Below, piece by piece: positions 8,092 to 17,862 of a DNA stretch of 64,000 nt; position 1 is the stretch's first letter; each line of letters starts with the position of its first letter. The translations under genes and the position numbers were made by a program. The DNA is from Bordetella parapertussis. GTDB taxonomy: Bacteria > Pseudomonadota > Gammaproteobacteria > Burkholderiales > Burkholderiaceae_A. The notes beneath the pieces are model-generated. The model made no database searches. It saw nothing but the letters and a program-made list of their open reading frames with translations, and was not told where the DNA came from. The stretch lies in contig CAMDMC010000008.1 in the NCBI GenBank assembly GCA_945901825.1, positions 1 through 64,000 on the forward strand, written 5' to 3'.

Positions 8092-8940
8092 TTAAACTCT
8101 AACCTTCTCTCGGAAGAGAATACGTGCAAGGATATTAAGGAAAAGGACGGACAAGGTAATTAGCAATGCGCCTCCCCAGGCCAGATCAATCCAGTTGTCG
8201 TAGGGGCTCATTGCAAACTGAAAGATAACCACAGGCAGGTTTGCCATCGGTGCGCCCATATCCAACGAAAAGAACTGGTTATTGAGCGCCGTAAACAGAA
8301 GGGGGGCAGTCTCTCCACTAACCCTAGCCAAAGCAAGCAGTAATCCAGTGAGCACTCCCGCCCTCGCTGCCCTCAGGGTTACAAAAGTAGCTACCTTCCA
8401 ACGTGGCGCACCTAGTGAAAACGCTGCCTCTCGGAGGCTTCCCGGGACAAGACGCAGCATATTTTCCGTCGTTCGAACCACGACCGGTACTGCAATAAGA
8501 GCAAGCGCTAGGCTACCTGCCCAGCCAGAGAAGTGCTTCACCTGGGCCACAAGAATGGCGTATACGAACAGCCCAAGAACGATTGAGGGCGCAGAAAGCA
8601 TGATGTCTGTTACGAACCGTGTGATTTCCGCAGTATTGCTCTCATCACCGTACTCTGCGAGGTAGATGCCCGCGAAGATGCCTATAGGAGTACTTACGAG
8701 CGCAGCAAAGCCCACCATCATCACACTGCCCACAATGGCGTTAGCAAGCCCGCCGCCCTCAGTGCCGGGGGCCGGGGTGGACTGTGTGAACATGGCCCAA
8801 TCAAGTGCCTGGAACCCGTTCTTGAAAAGAATAAACAAGATCCAGAGCAACACGGAGAGCCCCAGGACCATAGAAATCATGGAAAGGGTCAAGCCAACAC
8901 CGTTGGACCACATCCGACGACGATACAGAGCCTGATTCAT
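8092..8940 (-). CDS. pstA: Phosphate ABC transporter permease PstA
   Basis: This 282-residue inner-membrane permease has about six membrane helices. The loop [20 protein letters not shown] is the EAA-type motif that contacts PstB, and [16 protein letters not shown] is typical of PstA. It pairs with PstC to form the channel for phosphate (and arsenate). It starts 36 bp after pstC and ends 19 bp before pstB. Confidence 0.95.
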   Translation of the reverse strand: MNQALYRRRMWSNGVGLTLSMISMVLGLSVLLWILFILFKNGFQALDWAMFTQSTPAPGTEGGGLANAIVGSVMMVGFAALVSTPIGIFAGIYLAEYGDESNTAEITRFVTDIMLSAPSIVLGLFVYAILVAQVKHFSGWAGSLALALIAVPVVVRTTENMLRLVPGSLREAAFSLGAPRWKVATFVTLRAARAGVLTGLLLALARVSGETAPLLFTALNNQFFSLDMGAPMANLPVVIFQFAMSPYDNWIDLAWGGALLITLSVLFLNILARILFREKVRV

Positions 8941-8976
8941 AAACGTTGGACCTTCGCAAATGGTTTCATGAGTCGT

Positions 8977-9969
8977 TCAGGTACGCGTACCTTTGGCGCG
9001 CTCGGTTCGGATAATTAAAATCTTTGCGAGTGCCAGGACGACAAAAGTGATTACAAACAGGAGGAAGCCAAGGGCAAAAAGTGTGGAGAGATGGAAATCA
9101 TCCGCCTCACCGAACTCATTGGCCAGTGTCGATGCAATAGAGGTACCCGGAGCAAACAAAGACGTCAGCAACCTTTGGGAGTTACCAATAACAAAGGTGA
9201 CGGCCATGGTTTCACCAAGCGCACGCCCAAGACCCAGCATAATTCCGCCAATTACACCTCTTTGGGTATAGGGCAGAACAACGTAACGTACAACTTCCCA
9301 GGTGGTGCAACCCACACCGTAGGCCGACTCTCTAAGAATTGGGGGAACGATTTCAAAAACGTCCCGCATGACAGCCGCGATAAACGGCAGAATCATGAAG
9401 GCGAGAATAATACCGGCGGCCAAGATGCCTATGCCGTTCATGGCGCCGCCGAATAATGGACCAATGAGGGGCATCTGCCCTAAGGTTGACTGGAGCGCGG
9501 GCTGCCCATACTCCGCGAAGAGTGGCGCAAAAATGAACAGGCCGAACATGCCGTAAATGATAGAAGGAACCGCTGCTAACAACTCCACCGCGGTTCCGAG
9601 CGGTCGTCTGAGCCATGTGGGGCATGTCTCAGTAAGAAAGAGAGCGATTCCGAATGAAAGGGGTACCGCAATAATGAGCGCTATTGTGGCACTCATGACC
9701 GTACCGTAAATTGCTATTAGCGCACCGAACTCTTCGTTGATGATGTCCCACTCAATACGCCAGACAAATTCAAGACCAAATTTTTGAAAGGCAGGCCATG
9801 CATTAAACAAAAGCGAGCCAATAATGCCAACCAGAGCCACAAGCACCAGGAGAGAGAAACTCATGGTAACTATATGGAACAAAGAGTCCTGAGTCTTTTG
9901 CCGTTGCGCTACTGCTAAGATTCTTTTGGTCTGCAGAGAATCGTCTGATTCGATCTGAGTTTGACTCAT
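8977..9969 (-). CDS. pstC: Phosphate ABC transporter permease PstC
   Basis: This permease of about 330 residues has a cytoplasmic N-terminus and six predicted helices. It carries the PstC motifs [17 protein letters not shown] and [20 protein letters not shown] (EAA loop). I start at ATG 9969; a GTG two codons upstream is equally open. The gene lies 93 bp after pstS. Confidence 0.95.
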   Translation of the reverse strand: MSQTQIESDDSLQTKRILAVAQRQKTQDSLFHIVTMSFSLLVLVALVGIIGSLLFNAWPAFQKFGLEFVWRIEWDIINEEFGALIAIYGTVMSATIALIIAVPLSFGIALFLTETCPTWLRRPLGTAVELLAAVPSIIYGMFGLFIFAPLFAEYGQPALQSTLGQMPLIGPLFGGAMNGIGILAAGIILAFMILPFIAAVMRDVFEIVPPILRESAYGVGCTTWEVVRYVVLPYTQRGVIGGIMLGLGRALGETMAVTFVIGNSQRLLTSLFAPGTSIASTLANEFGEADDFHLSTLFALGFLLFVITFVVLALAKILIIRTERAKGTRT

Positions 9970-10062
9970 ACCCACCCCGGGAAAAACTAAGAAAAGCCTA
10001 GCCTCTAATTATTGTCGAGGCTAGGCGAGAACTACCAGATTAATTACTACCCAAAACTAAAC

Positions 10063-11088
10063 CTACTTGTTCTGAATCTGACTCCAAACCTTGGCACGGA
10101 TTTGGTTTGTAAGGCTGTCAGGAAGGGGCACGTAGTCGAGATCAAGGGCAAGCTGCTTGCCATTTTTAAAGGACCAGTCGAAAAACTTCAGTACGTCGGC
10201 AGAGGCAGCCTTGTCGGAGGGCGTTTTGTACATGAGGATGAAAGACGCTGTCGAGATGGGCCATGAGTCGGCACCAGGCTGCTCTACGATGGAAAGACCC
10301 ATTCCAGGAACGCTAAACCAGTCTGCGCCAGCGGCGGCTGCAGCGAACGTCTTGTCGTCAGGGCGAACGTACTTACCGTCCTTGTTCTTTAACTGGAAGT
10401 AAGGAATGTTGTTCTTCTTAGCGTAAGCATACTCAACGTAGCCGATCGAACCCTTAACGCGAGAAACGTTGGCAGCAACACCTTCATTGCCCTTACCACC
10501 GAGCGATGAGGCGGCGGGCCATTTAACAGCAGCACCTTTACCAACCTTTTCAGCCCAAAGCTTGCTTACCGTGGTGAGGTAGTCGGTGAAGTTAAAAGTT
10601 GTACCCGAACCGTCTGCGCGGTGGACAACAGTAATGGTCTGGTCGGGGAGCTTCTTGCCGGGGTTAAGGGCTGCGATTTTGGGGTCGTTCCAGTTCACAA
10701 TCCAACCCATAAACATCTCGGCAAGAATGTCACCAGTGATCATGAGCTCTCCGGGCTTGAATCCTTCGAGGTTAAAAATAGGCACGGTCCCGCCGATAAT
10801 TGCGGGAAACTGAACCATTCCATCCTTCTCAAGCGCAGCACCAGCAACAGGTGCATCTGAGGCGCCGAAGGTTACGGTCTTGGCACGAATCTGACGCAAG
10901 CCACCGGAAGAACCGATTGACTGGTAGTTAAGGCCTGTACCGGTTTCTTTTTTGTAAGCTTCAGCCCACTTTGCGTAAACGGGGTAGGGAAAAGTAGCGC
11001 CAGCACCGGTAATGTCTGCCGCAATAGCCTGGAAGCTAAATGCGACTGCAGCACCACCGAGTAGTACTTTAGAAATAAACGATTTCAT
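10063..11088 (-). CDS. pstS: Periplasmic phosphate-binding protein
   Basis: This 341-residue substrate-binding protein of the Pst importer has a signal peptide (KVLLGGAAVAFSFQAIA) and the mature start ADITGAGATFPYPVY. Phosphate-contacting motifs include GSSGGLRQIRAKTV, FGASDAPV and HRADGSGTTF. I chose ATG 11088 because it begins the signal peptide and is preceded by AGGTTCTC; the open frame further upstream runs into the Pho box. Whether this PstS discriminates strongly against arsenate cannot be told from sequence. Confidence 0.95.
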   Translation of the reverse strand: MKSFISKVLLGGAAVAFSFQAIAADITGAGATFPYPVYAKWAEAYKKETGTGLNYQSIGSSGGLRQIRAKTVTFGASDAPVAGAALEKDGMVQFPAIIGGTVPIFNLEGFKPGELMITGDILAEMFMGWIVNWNDPKIAALNPGKKLPDQTITVVHRADGSGTTFNFTDYLTTVSKLWAEKVGKGAAVKWPAASSLGGKGNEGVAANVSRVKGSIGYVEYAYAKKNNIPYFQLKNKDGKYVRPDDKTFAAAAAGADWFSVPGMGLSIVEQPGADSWPISTASFILMYKTPSDKAASADVLKFFDWSFKNGKQLALDLDYVPLPDSLTNQIRAKVWSQIQNK

Positions 11089-11165
11089 GAAGAGAACCTC
11101 ATTTCGGAAGTTAAAAGAATAAAAAGCTTTAACGCAATGCGTCTTAAGGAAAGATACAGGGGCCA

Positions 11166-11185
11166 TGTGACACTTCCATGACATC
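11166..11185 (-). promoter_or_regulatory. Pho box upstream of pstS
   Basis: On the minus strand the sequence ATGTCATGGAAGTGTCACA has two TGTCA cores (11183-11179 and 11172-11168), 11 bp apart, matching the PhoB consensus. It lies about 80 bp before the pstS ATG, so pstSCAB should have its own phosphate-starvation promoter besides any read-through from gap-arsJ. Confidence 0.75.
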
Positions 11186-11217
11186 TCGAGGCTCTCCTTT
11201 TTACCTTCCGAGAGAAG

Positions 11218-11237
11218 CCCACTTCCTAGTTAGTGGG
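11218..11237 (-). terminator. Possible weak terminator after arsJ
   Basis: Inverted repeat CCCACT/AGTGGG with an 8-nt loop overlaps the arsJ stop codon. A second short stem, CTCTC/GAGAG, follows. There is no strong T tract, so some transcription may continue into pstS. Confidence 0.3.
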
Positions 11238-12483
11238 TATTTGCATTTCCCTTAGACTGCCTTGGAAAGCCCAAAGAAAGCAGAAAACCAACAGCCAGAA
11301 GCAAGGCCGACCCCCACAAACAGGCGGCAATACCCCCTACCCCATAAAGCCAGCCCGAGAGCAGGGTGCCTAAAAACCGTCCGGCGGCGTTGGCGGCGTA
11401 ATAAAAACCCACGTCTTCAGCCGCCTTCTCAGAGCCAGCGTAGGCCAAGACAAGGTAGGAATGCACCGAGGAGTTGACCGCAAAGGCCAGTCCAAAAAGG
11501 CTTAATCCCAAAACAAGCCAAAGATCGGCCTGAGCCTGACTTGGGTCGATGGCAAAGACCATGACCACGGGAACAAGTGCAAGACCAAAGGCCCAGGCGC
11601 GGCTTGCCGGAACCTCGCGTGACAGGCCGTCGTTGCTGCGGGGCACCACCTGGGGCGCCAAGCCCTGCACCAGGCCGTAGCCAATCGTCCAGGCCGCCAT
11701 AAAACCACCCACCATGGGAAAGGTCCAGCCCTGGGAATACAAAAACACGGGGACCCCCACCACAAACCAGACATCACGCGCTCCGAACAAGGCAAGCCGG
11801 CTTGCCGCAAGAAGGTTTAAGGCCTGGGACTTTGAAAAGAGTTCTTTGGCGGATTTGGAAGGCTTGGCCCGACCAAGATGGGTAGGAAGGCTAAAGACCA
11901 CGCCCACAAGAACCAGGCCTAAAAGCCCCGCCATAAGCCACAGCGCACCCTGAAAGCCAAGGCCCTCAAGAAGCAGTCCGCCAAAGAAAAAACCCAGGCC
12001 CTTCATAGCGTTCTTACTGCCCGTGAACCATGCCACCCATTTAAATAAACGACCTGAGGCTCCGCCCGCGGTGAGCTTAATGGCCGATTTACTGGCTGTT
12101 TTGGTGAGGTCTTTGGCCACGCCGCAGACCCCCTGGGCCATGACGACCCAGGCCACGGACAATGCCGCCGACCAGTCGGGCGAGACCGCCGAAAGCAACA
12201 GAAAACCAAGAATCTGCGTGACCAGCCCTACCATTAGCATGCGGGCAATACCAAACCGAGTGGCAAGCCAGCCTCCAAGAAGGTTGGCAGCAATGCCAGC
12301 CGCCTCGTAAAGAAGAAAAAGCAAGGCTAAGGTAAAAGGGCTGTAGCCAAGCTTGAAGAAATGCAAAAGCACCAACATGCGCAAGGCGCCGTCGGTGAGG
12401 GTAAAGCCCCAGTAAGAGGCCGTGACAATTAGGTATTGCCTGAGCCCGGATGGGGGCGACTCGGACGGAGACTCGGACTGCAA
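11230..12483 (-). CDS. arsJ: ArsJ, MFS exporter of 1-arseno-3-phosphoglycerate
   Basis: This 417-residue major-facilitator protein has about 12 hydrophobic segments. Its sequence follows the ArsJ family: YLIVTASYWGFTLTDGALRM at the N-terminus, GVCGVAKDLTKTASKSAIKL in the first central loop and WVAWFTGSKNAMKGLGFFFGG after it. ArsJ exports the arsenate ester made by its partner GAPDH; the ester then hydrolyses outside, so the pair acts as an arsenate efflux system. Start is TTG at 12483, 3 bp after the GAPDH stop, implying coupled translation. No earlier ATG/GTG fits. Confidence 0.9.
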   Translation of the reverse strand: MQSESPSESPPSGLRQYLIVTASYWGFTLTDGALRMLVLLHFFKLGYSPFTLALLFLLYEAAGIAANLLGGWLATRFGIARMLMVGLVTQILGFLLLSAVSPDWSAALSVAWVVMAQGVCGVAKDLTKTASKSAIKLTAGGASGRLFKWVAWFTGSKNAMKGLGFFFGGLLLEGLGFQGALWLMAGLLGLVLVGVVFSLPTHLGRAKPSKSAKELFSKSQALNLLAASRLALFGARDVWFVVGVPVFLYSQGWTFPMVGGFMAAWTIGYGLVQGLAPQVVPRSNDGLSREVPASRAWAFGLALVPVVMVFAIDPSQAQADLWLVLGLSLFGLAFAVNSSVHSYLVLAYAGSEKAAEDVGFYYAANAAGRFLGTLLSGWLYGVGGIAACLWGSALLLAVGFLLSLGFPRQSKGNANTH

Positions 12484-12486
12484 AGA

Positions 12487-13533
12487 CTACAGGCCTTGCT
12501 TATGCATGTAACAGGCGAGGTCCACCATGCGGCAAGAATAACCAAGCTCGTTGTCATACCAGGCATAGACCTTAAGAAGCGTGCCATCGGTCACCATGGT
12601 GGATGGTGCATCGACAACGCTGCTGCGGGTGTCGCGGGCGTAATCGGCACTAACTAAAGGCAGGGTCTCGTAACCCAGCACACCTGCCATTGGGCCTGCG
12701 GCCGCCGCCTGAAAAAGGCCATTCACCTCGTCCACTGTGGTTTCGCGTTGAAGCTCAAAAACACAGTCTGTAAGCGAGGCATTTAAATTGGGTGCCCGAA
12801 CGGCATGGCCATTAAGCTTGCCTTTGAGTTCGGGGTAAATAAGCGCGATGGCTGTGGCGCTGCCTGTTGTAGTGGGCGCGAGGCTAAGCATGGCACTGCG
12901 AGCCCTGCGCAAGTCTTTATGCGGGGCATCGACCACCAGGTTGGTGTTCGTGGGGTTGTGAATGGTGGTGATCTGGCCATGGCGAATGCCCAGGTTCTCG
13001 TGAACCACCTTCACAACGGGCGCAAGGCAGTTGGTTGTGCACGAGGCGGCCGTAACAATTCGATCTTTGGCTGGGTCGTAAAGATGCTCGTTCACACCAA
13101 CCACCACATTCAGTACATTACCCTGCTTCACTGGAGCAGAGACAAGAACACGCTTAGCACCACGGTCAAAATGGCCTTGCAAGGTCTCAGGCGTTAAGAA
13201 CTTACCCGTGCACTCAAGTACAAGCTCCACACCAAGATCCCCCCAGGGGATATCGGCGGGGGTAGCATGCGAACTAAAGCCTAGGCTTAACTCATTAATA
13301 CAAATAGCGTCGCCCGCCTCGTTCGCAGAAATGTTGGCGCGCCATCGCCCCTGAACGCTGTCGAAGGCAACAAGATGGGCTGTGGCCGCGGCTCCGCCCT
13401 TTAACTCATTGAGATGAACGACCTCAAGTCGGTTGGCCTGGCGGGGGTCGTCATGGGGTCGATCGACAGCACCCATAGCGGCTCGTAAGGCAAGGCGGCC
13501 AATGCGGCCCATTCCATTAATTCCAACACGCAT
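12487..13533 (-). CDS. gap: ArsJ-associated glyceraldehyde-3-phosphate dehydrogenase
   Basis: This 348-residue GAPDH has a Rossmann start [16 protein letters not shown], the catalytic [10 protein letters not shown] with the active cysteine, and the substrate-binding histidine region [25 protein letters not shown] and [13 protein letters not shown] resemble the subgroup always found next to arsJ rather than housekeeping Gap. It would use arsenate in place of phosphate to give 1-arseno-3-phosphoglycerate for ArsJ. Good Shine-Dalgarno AAGGAAG precedes the ATG. It lies between glmM and pstS, where no such gene occurs in Burkholderia. Housekeeping glycolysis cannot be formally excluded. Confidence 0.88.
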   Translation of the reverse strand: MRVGINGMGRIGRLALRAAMGAVDRPHDDPRQANRLEVVHLNELKGGAAATAHLVAFDSVQGRWRANISANEAGDAICINELSLGFSSHATPADIPWGDLGVELVLECTGKFLTPETLQGHFDRGAKRVLVSAPVKQGNVLNVVVGVNEHLYDPAKDRIVTAASCTTNCLAPVVKVVHENLGIRHGQITTIHNPTNTNLVVDAPHKDLRRARSAMLSLAPTTTGSATAIALIYPELKGKLNGHAVRAPNLNASLTDCVFELQRETTVDEVNGLFQAAAAGPMAGVLGYETLPLVSADYARDTRSSVVDAPSTMVTDGTLLKVYAWYDNELGYSCRMVDLACYMHKQGL

Positions 13534-13558
13534 CTTGGCTTCCTTGAAATCGAAGTGT

Positions 13559-13587
13559 TTTGACTCAATGCTTCTAGAACAGTCAAA
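13559..13587. promoter_or_regulatory. Inverted repeat upstream of GAPDH-arsJ
   Basis: Perfect 7-bp arms TTTGACT (13559-13565) and AGTCAAA (13581-13587) are separated by 15 bp that contain the palindrome TTCTAGAA (13572-13579). It begins 26 bp upstream of the GAPDH ATG. TTGACT could also serve as a -35 box. The TTCTA/TAGAA core resembles the half-sites before arsR, so ArsR control is possible. I see no 11-bp-spaced Pho box here. Confidence 0.35.
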
Positions 13588-13628
13588 CGATGAGTCTGAC
13601 CCTGTTTGATGACGTTTTTGTTACAGCG

Positions 13629-14966
13629 CTAGCTGTCTAGGGCCTGTGCGAGCTGCTGCGCCCAGTTTGTGGCCTGGGCCTTATCCGGAGACTCCACCAT
13701 AATGCGCAGCACAGGCTCAGTGCCCGAGGGTCTAATAAGGAGACGGCCCTCGCCATGCAGTGCTTTTGCGGCCTGAGCATAGACCTTTTGAAACTCTGGG
13801 TGCTCCCGCCAGTTCATGTCGGAGGAGATGGGCTTGTTGATCATGACCTGAGGATAGAGCTGTAGGTCACTTAGGAAGTCGTCGAGGCTTTGCTCGGACC
13901 AGACCAGCGCCGATAGAACCTGCAAGGCACTTACGATGCCATCGCCCGTGGTGTGCTTATCGAGGCAAAGAATATGGCCTGAGGACTCTCCACCAAGCTC
14001 CCAGCCTGTTTCTTTGAGCATCTCCAGCACATACCGGTCGCCCACCTTGGCGCGACGAAACTCAAGGCCAAGGCTTTCTACCTTTTTTTCAAGGGCGAGG
14101 TTCGACATCAGTGTGCCCACCACGCCCTGCACATGGGCACGTCCTTTGTGGCGAACCCTTGACTTCACCAAGGCATAAAGAAGCTCATCGCCGTTGTAAA
14201 GCCTGCCTTTGGAATCCGCAATGGCCACGCGATCGCCATCGCCATCAAGGGCAATGCCGTAGTCGGCACGAGCCTCAACAACTTTGCGTGCCATGGCCTC
14301 GGGGCTTGCCGCACCAAGGTTCTGGTTGATATTGAATCCATCGGGCTCATGGCCCATGCGTATGACTTCCGCGCCGAGCTCGTGAAAGACATCGGCCGCC
14401 ACATGGTAGGCCGCGCCATGCGCGGCATCGACCACCAGCCGAAGCCCGCGCAAAGAAAGCTTGGACGAGAAACTGCCTTTGCAGAACTCAATGTAGCGAC
14501 CTGCCGCATCAGGCAGACGACGGGCCTTGCCCAACATCTGAGCATCAGCACAGACCAGTGGCTTTTCAAGGGCCTGCTCAATTTCAAGCTCCATGGCGTC
14601 AGGCAGTTTTTCGCCCTGACCATCAAAGAACTTAATGCCGTTGTCTTCAAAAAGGTTGTGCGAGGCACTAATAACGACTCCGGCCGATAGCCTGAGCGTT
14701 CGGGTGAGATAGGCAATGGCGGGAGTGGGCATTGGGCCTGCAAGCACCACATTGACCCCCGCACTGGCAAAGCCCGCCTCAAGCGCAGCCTCGAGCATGT
14801 AACCAGAGATGCGGGTGTCTTTGCCAATAAGTACGGTGGGTTCGTCGTAATGCTGGCCAAGAATACGGCCTGCAGCCATGCCAAGCCTTAAGACAAAGTC
14901 GGGGGTAATAGGGTGTTGGCCCACCCGACCACGAATACCGTCGGTTCCAAAGTAGTGTCTTGTCAT
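13629..14966 (-). CDS. glmM: Phosphoglucosamine mutase
   Basis: This 445-residue enzyme converts glucosamine-6-phosphate to glucosamine-1-phosphate for peptidoglycan and LPS precursors. The start [12 protein letters not shown], the phosphoserine loop [18 protein letters not shown] (family usually SASHNP), the metal loop [12 protein letters not shown] and the sugar-binding GGESSGHI are in order, with [14 protein letters not shown] near the end. Length equals the family norm. It follows folP by 45 bp, the usual order in beta- and gammaproteobacteria. Confidence 0.96.
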   Translation of the reverse strand: MTRHYFGTDGIRGRVGQHPITPDFVLRLGMAAGRILGQHYDEPTVLIGKDTRISGYMLEAALEAGFASAGVNVVLAGPMPTPAIAYLTRTLRLSAGVVISASHNLFEDNGIKFFDGQGEKLPDAMELEIEQALEKPLVCADAQMLGKARRLPDAAGRYIEFCKGSFSSKLSLRGLRLVVDAAHGAAYHVAADVFHELGAEVIRMGHEPDGFNINQNLGAASPEAMARKVVEARADYGIALDGDGDRVAIADSKGRLYNGDELLYALVKSRVRHKGRAHVQGVVGTLMSNLALEKKVESLGLEFRRAKVGDRYVLEMLKETGWELGGESSGHILCLDKHTTGDGIVSALQVLSALVWSEQSLDDFLSDLQLYPQVMINKPISSDMNWREHPEFQKVYAQAAKALHGEGRLLIRPSGTEPVLRIMVESPDKAQATNWAQQLAQALDS

Positions 14967-15011
14967 GATGGGTCGTATTGTAGCCGGCCGAAGACCAAGG
15001 CCTGTTGCTGC

Positions 15012-15821
15012 CTAGGACCCAGCCGGTGCCCGGACGCCGAGACCGTTCCAAAGCTTAAACGCTTGAACGGTGGCCTGAACATCGTGCACCCTTACGACCG
15101 CGACCCCCTTGTAGAAGGCTGCATAGAGTGCCGCCGCAAGGCTTCCGCCAAGACGCTCGGCCGGTGGGCCATGGTGGCCTGTTAGCTCGCCAATCATTCG
15201 CTTGCGCGAGAGGCCGACAAGCACATGGCCATGCATAGCAAGTTTGTCTAAAGCGTTAAGCAGGGCAAGGTTGTGATGAAGCGTTTTTCCAAAGCCAAAG
15301 CCTGGGTCGAGCAAAATACGCTCAGAGTCAACGCCTTGGGCCAATAAATGCTTGGCCTGCTGCGTTAGAAAACCAAAGACCTCTTCGACGACATGTTCAT
15401 AGCGTGGATCGGCCTGCATGGTCTGCGGTTCGCCCTGCATGTGCATGATGCAGACCCCGCAGTGTTTTGCCTGAGGCAGTTGTAACAAGGCCTGCATGTC
15501 TGGGTCACGAAAACCTGTCACGTCATTAATAAGGTCGACACCAAGATCAAGCCCCTGGCGCACCACCCGGGGGCGGCGACTGTCAAGAGAAATAGGTAGG
15601 CCGAGCGCCTGCAGACCTTCCAAGACAGGGATGAGCCTCTTTAGCTCCTCGTCTTCGGAGACAGGGTCTGCGCCGGGCCGGGTGCTTTCGGCGCCAACGT
15701 CCAGAATGTCAACGCCCTGCTCTTTCATTAGCTGGGCAGCATCAAGGGCTGCTGACGGACTGAAGTGTTGACCACCATCTGAAAAGGAGTCGGGCGTGAC
15801 GTTCAGAATACCCATCACCAA
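15012..15821 (-). CDS. folP: Dihydropteroate synthase
   Basis: FolP joins the pterin diphosphate and p-aminobenzoate in folate synthesis. Signature ILNVTPDSFSDGGQHF, VDILDVGAESTRPGA and the late GLSRKRMIGEL are all present. Translation from TTG 15821 gives 269 residues. The same frame stays open upstream and encodes CGRYRLARNRPLVMGIL, which matches the normal FolP N-terminus. The true start may therefore be further upstream, possibly CTG at 15869 inside the ftsH terminator, since no ATG/GTG/TTG occurs there in frame. Confidence 0.93.
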   Translation of the reverse strand: MVMGILNVTPDSFSDGGQHFSPSAALDAAQLMKEQGVDILDVGAESTRPGADPVSEDEELKRLIPVLEGLQALGLPISLDSRRPRVVRQGLDLGVDLINDVTGFRDPDMQALLQLPQAKHCGVCIMHMQGEPQTMQADPRYEHVVEEVFGFLTQQAKHLLAQGVDSERILLDPGFGFGKTLHHNLALLNALDKLAMHGHVLVGLSRKRMIGELTGHHGPPAERLGGSLAAALYAAFYKGVAVVRVHDVQATVQAFKLWNGLGVRAPAGS

Positions 15822-15857
15822 GGGTCGGTTACGTGCGAGCCGGTAACGACCACAAAG

Positions 15858-15889
15858 AAAAAAAGCCAGGTCAGCGACCTGGCTTTTTT
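15858..15889. terminator. Bidirectional intrinsic terminator after ftsH
   Basis: A perfect stem GCCAGGTC/GACCTGGC with loop AGC (15865-15883) is flanked by seven A on one side and six T on the other. On the minus strand this is a strong terminator for ftsH with a seven-base U tract. It lies only 37 bp before the annotated folP start and overlaps the likely 5' coding region of folP. Confidence 0.85.
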
Positions 15890-15922
15890 CAACAAAGGCA
15901 GTAGACAGACTTAACCCTAGCC

Positions 15923-17818
15923 TTAGGCCGGTGCTGCTGCCCCGTCGGTGGCCACAGCAGTGCCCCCCGAGCTCGAGGGTGCGTTACCACCACCACCGCC
16001 TGTGCCCGACTGCTTAGGCGGGCGTGGGTCGCGGCCCTGCATGATGTCCTCAATTTGATCGGCATCAATGGTTTCCCATTCGAGCAAGGCCTTGGCCATG
16101 GCATGCATCTTGTCTTTGTTATCTTCAATGAGCTTTCGGGCCACCGCATACTGCTCGTCGATGATGCGACGAATCTCGCCATCCACCTTCTGCATGGTGG
16201 ATTCCGACACATGAGTGGTCTTGGTAATGGAGCGGCCCAAGAAAACCTCACCCTCATTCTCGGCATAGACCATGGGGCCAAGCGCCTCGCTCATTCCATA
16301 GCGAGTAACCATGTCACGGGCCATGGCTGTGGCTCGTTCGAAGTCGTTGGAGGCGCCGGTCGTCATTTGGTCCATGAAGACCTCTTCAGCAATTCGGCCA
16401 CCGAACAAGACGGCAATGGTACTAAGCATTCGGTCTTTGTCCATGCTGTAACGGTCGCCCTCGGGCAACTGCATGGTTACGCCCAATGCTCGTCCTCGCG
16501 GAATGATAGTGACCTTGTGCACAGGGTCGGTCTTCGGCATAAGACGGGCCACAAGAGCATGACCCGACTCGTGATAGGCCGTGTTCTTACGCTCTTCTTC
16601 GGGCATAACCACTGAACGACGTTCAGCGCCCATAAGAATTTTATCTTTGGCCTTCTCAAAGTCGTCCATTTCAACAAGCCGCCCGTTGCGACGTGCGGCA
16701 AACAGAGCCGCCTCATTCACGAGGTTGGCAAGGTCGGCTCCGGACATGCCTGGTGTGCCACGGGCCAGAATATCAGCCTTGACATCGGGCGCCATGGGAA
16801 CCTTACGCATATGGACGCTAAGAATCTGCTCACGGCCGCGAATATCCGGTAGAGGAACAACCACCTGGCGGTCGAAACGGCCGGGTCGCAGCAGCGCGGG
16901 GTCCAACACGTCTGGGCGGTTGGTTGCGGCAATAACAATAATGCCCTGGTTGGTCTCAAAACCATCCATCTCGACCAACATTTGATTAAGGGTCTGCTCG
17001 CGCTCGTCGTTACCACCGCCTAGGCCTGCGCCTCGCTGGCGTCCCACGGCATCGATTTCATCGATAAAAATAATGCAGGGCGCGTGCTTCTTGGCGTTTT
17101 CAAACATGTCGCGAACCCGCGCCGCACCCACACCCACAAACATTTCAACAAAGTCGGAGCCGGAAATGGAGAAAAACGGCACTTTGGCTTCGCCCGCGAT
17201 GGCCTTAGCCAGCAGGGTTTTTCCAGTTCCAGGGGAACCCACCATCAGCGCGCCTCGCGGAATACGCCCGCCAAGTTTTTGAAACTTGGAAGGATCGCGC
17301 AAGAATTCAACAAACTCATGCACCTCTTCTTTGGCCTCGTCGCAACCGGCGACGTCTGCAAAGGTAATGGTGTTGTTGTTTTCATCGAGCATACGGGCTT
17401 TACTTTTGCCAAATGAAAAGGCACCGCCTCGACCCCCGCCCTGCATCTGGCGCATAAAAAACACCCAGACGGCAATAAGAAGAAGCATGGGGAACCATGA
17501 AACGAAGATGCTCATGAGCAAAGAGGGTTGCTCGGCGGCCTTTGAAGAGATGGCCACACCATATTTCATGAGATCGGAGACCATCCAGAGGTCTTGCGGG
17601 GTGTTGACCACAATAGGACGCTCATCCGTGGTGACTGCGCGGACCGTTTGATTGTCGATTACGGCCGAGCGAATACGCCCCTGACGCGCCTCTTCCATGA
17701 ACTGGGAATAGGAGATTTCCAAGCCTCGCTGCTGACCACCGTCGAACTGACGGAAGACCGAGAAGAGGACGAGGGCAATGACCATCCAAATGGCCACTTT
17801 AGAAAACACATTATTCAC
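15923..17818 (-). CDS. ftsH: ATP-dependent zinc metalloprotease FtsH
   Basis: This 631-residue membrane protease has two N-terminal helices (about residues 8-24 and 100-122) around a periplasmic domain. The AAA+ domain has Walker A GSPGTGKT (family usually GPPGTGKT), Walker [14 protein letters not shown] and the [11 protein letters not shown]. The zinc protease has HESGH at about residue 418. FtsH degrades LpxC, sigma-32 and damaged membrane proteins. The C-terminus is a Gly/Ser/Ala-rich tail. Its modulators hflK and hflC are at 46086-48389. Confidence 0.97.
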   Translation of the reverse strand: MNNVFSKVAIWMVIALVLFSVFRQFDGGQQRGLEISYSQFMEEARQGRIRSAVIDNQTVRAVTTDERPIVVNTPQDLWMVSDLMKYGVAISSKAAEQPSLLMSIFVSWFPMLLLIAVWVFFMRQMQGGGRGGAFSFGKSKARMLDENNNTITFADVAGCDEAKEEVHEFVEFLRDPSKFQKLGGRIPRGALMVGSPGTGKTLLAKAIAGEAKVPFFSISGSDFVEMFVGVGAARVRDMFENAKKHAPCIIFIDEIDAVGRQRGAGLGGGNDEREQTLNQMLVEMDGFETNQGIIVIAATNRPDVLDPALLRPGRFDRQVVVPLPDIRGREQILSVHMRKVPMAPDVKADILARGTPGMSGADLANLVNEAALFAARRNGRLVEMDDFEKAKDKILMGAERRSVVMPEEERKNTAYHESGHALVARLMPKTDPVHKVTIIPRGRALGVTMQLPEGDRYSMDKDRMLSTIAVLFGGRIAEEVFMDQMTTGASNDFERATAMARDMVTRYGMSEALGPMVYAENEGEVFLGRSITKTTHVSESTMQKVDGEIRRIIDEQYAVARKLIEDNKDKMHAMAKALLEWETIDADQIEDIMQGRDPRPPKQSGTGGGGGNAPSSSGGTAVATDGAAAPA

Positions 17819-17862
17819 TGCGTTGCTCCTTGGGAAAGACCCAAAAACATAGGATACCCGGC

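Noticed and set aside
13534..13628. Pho box upstream of the GAPDH gene
   Set aside because: GTCAT and GTCAG elements occur in this stretch but are 13 bp apart, not 11, and lack the TGTCA core. It is not counted as a PhoB site.
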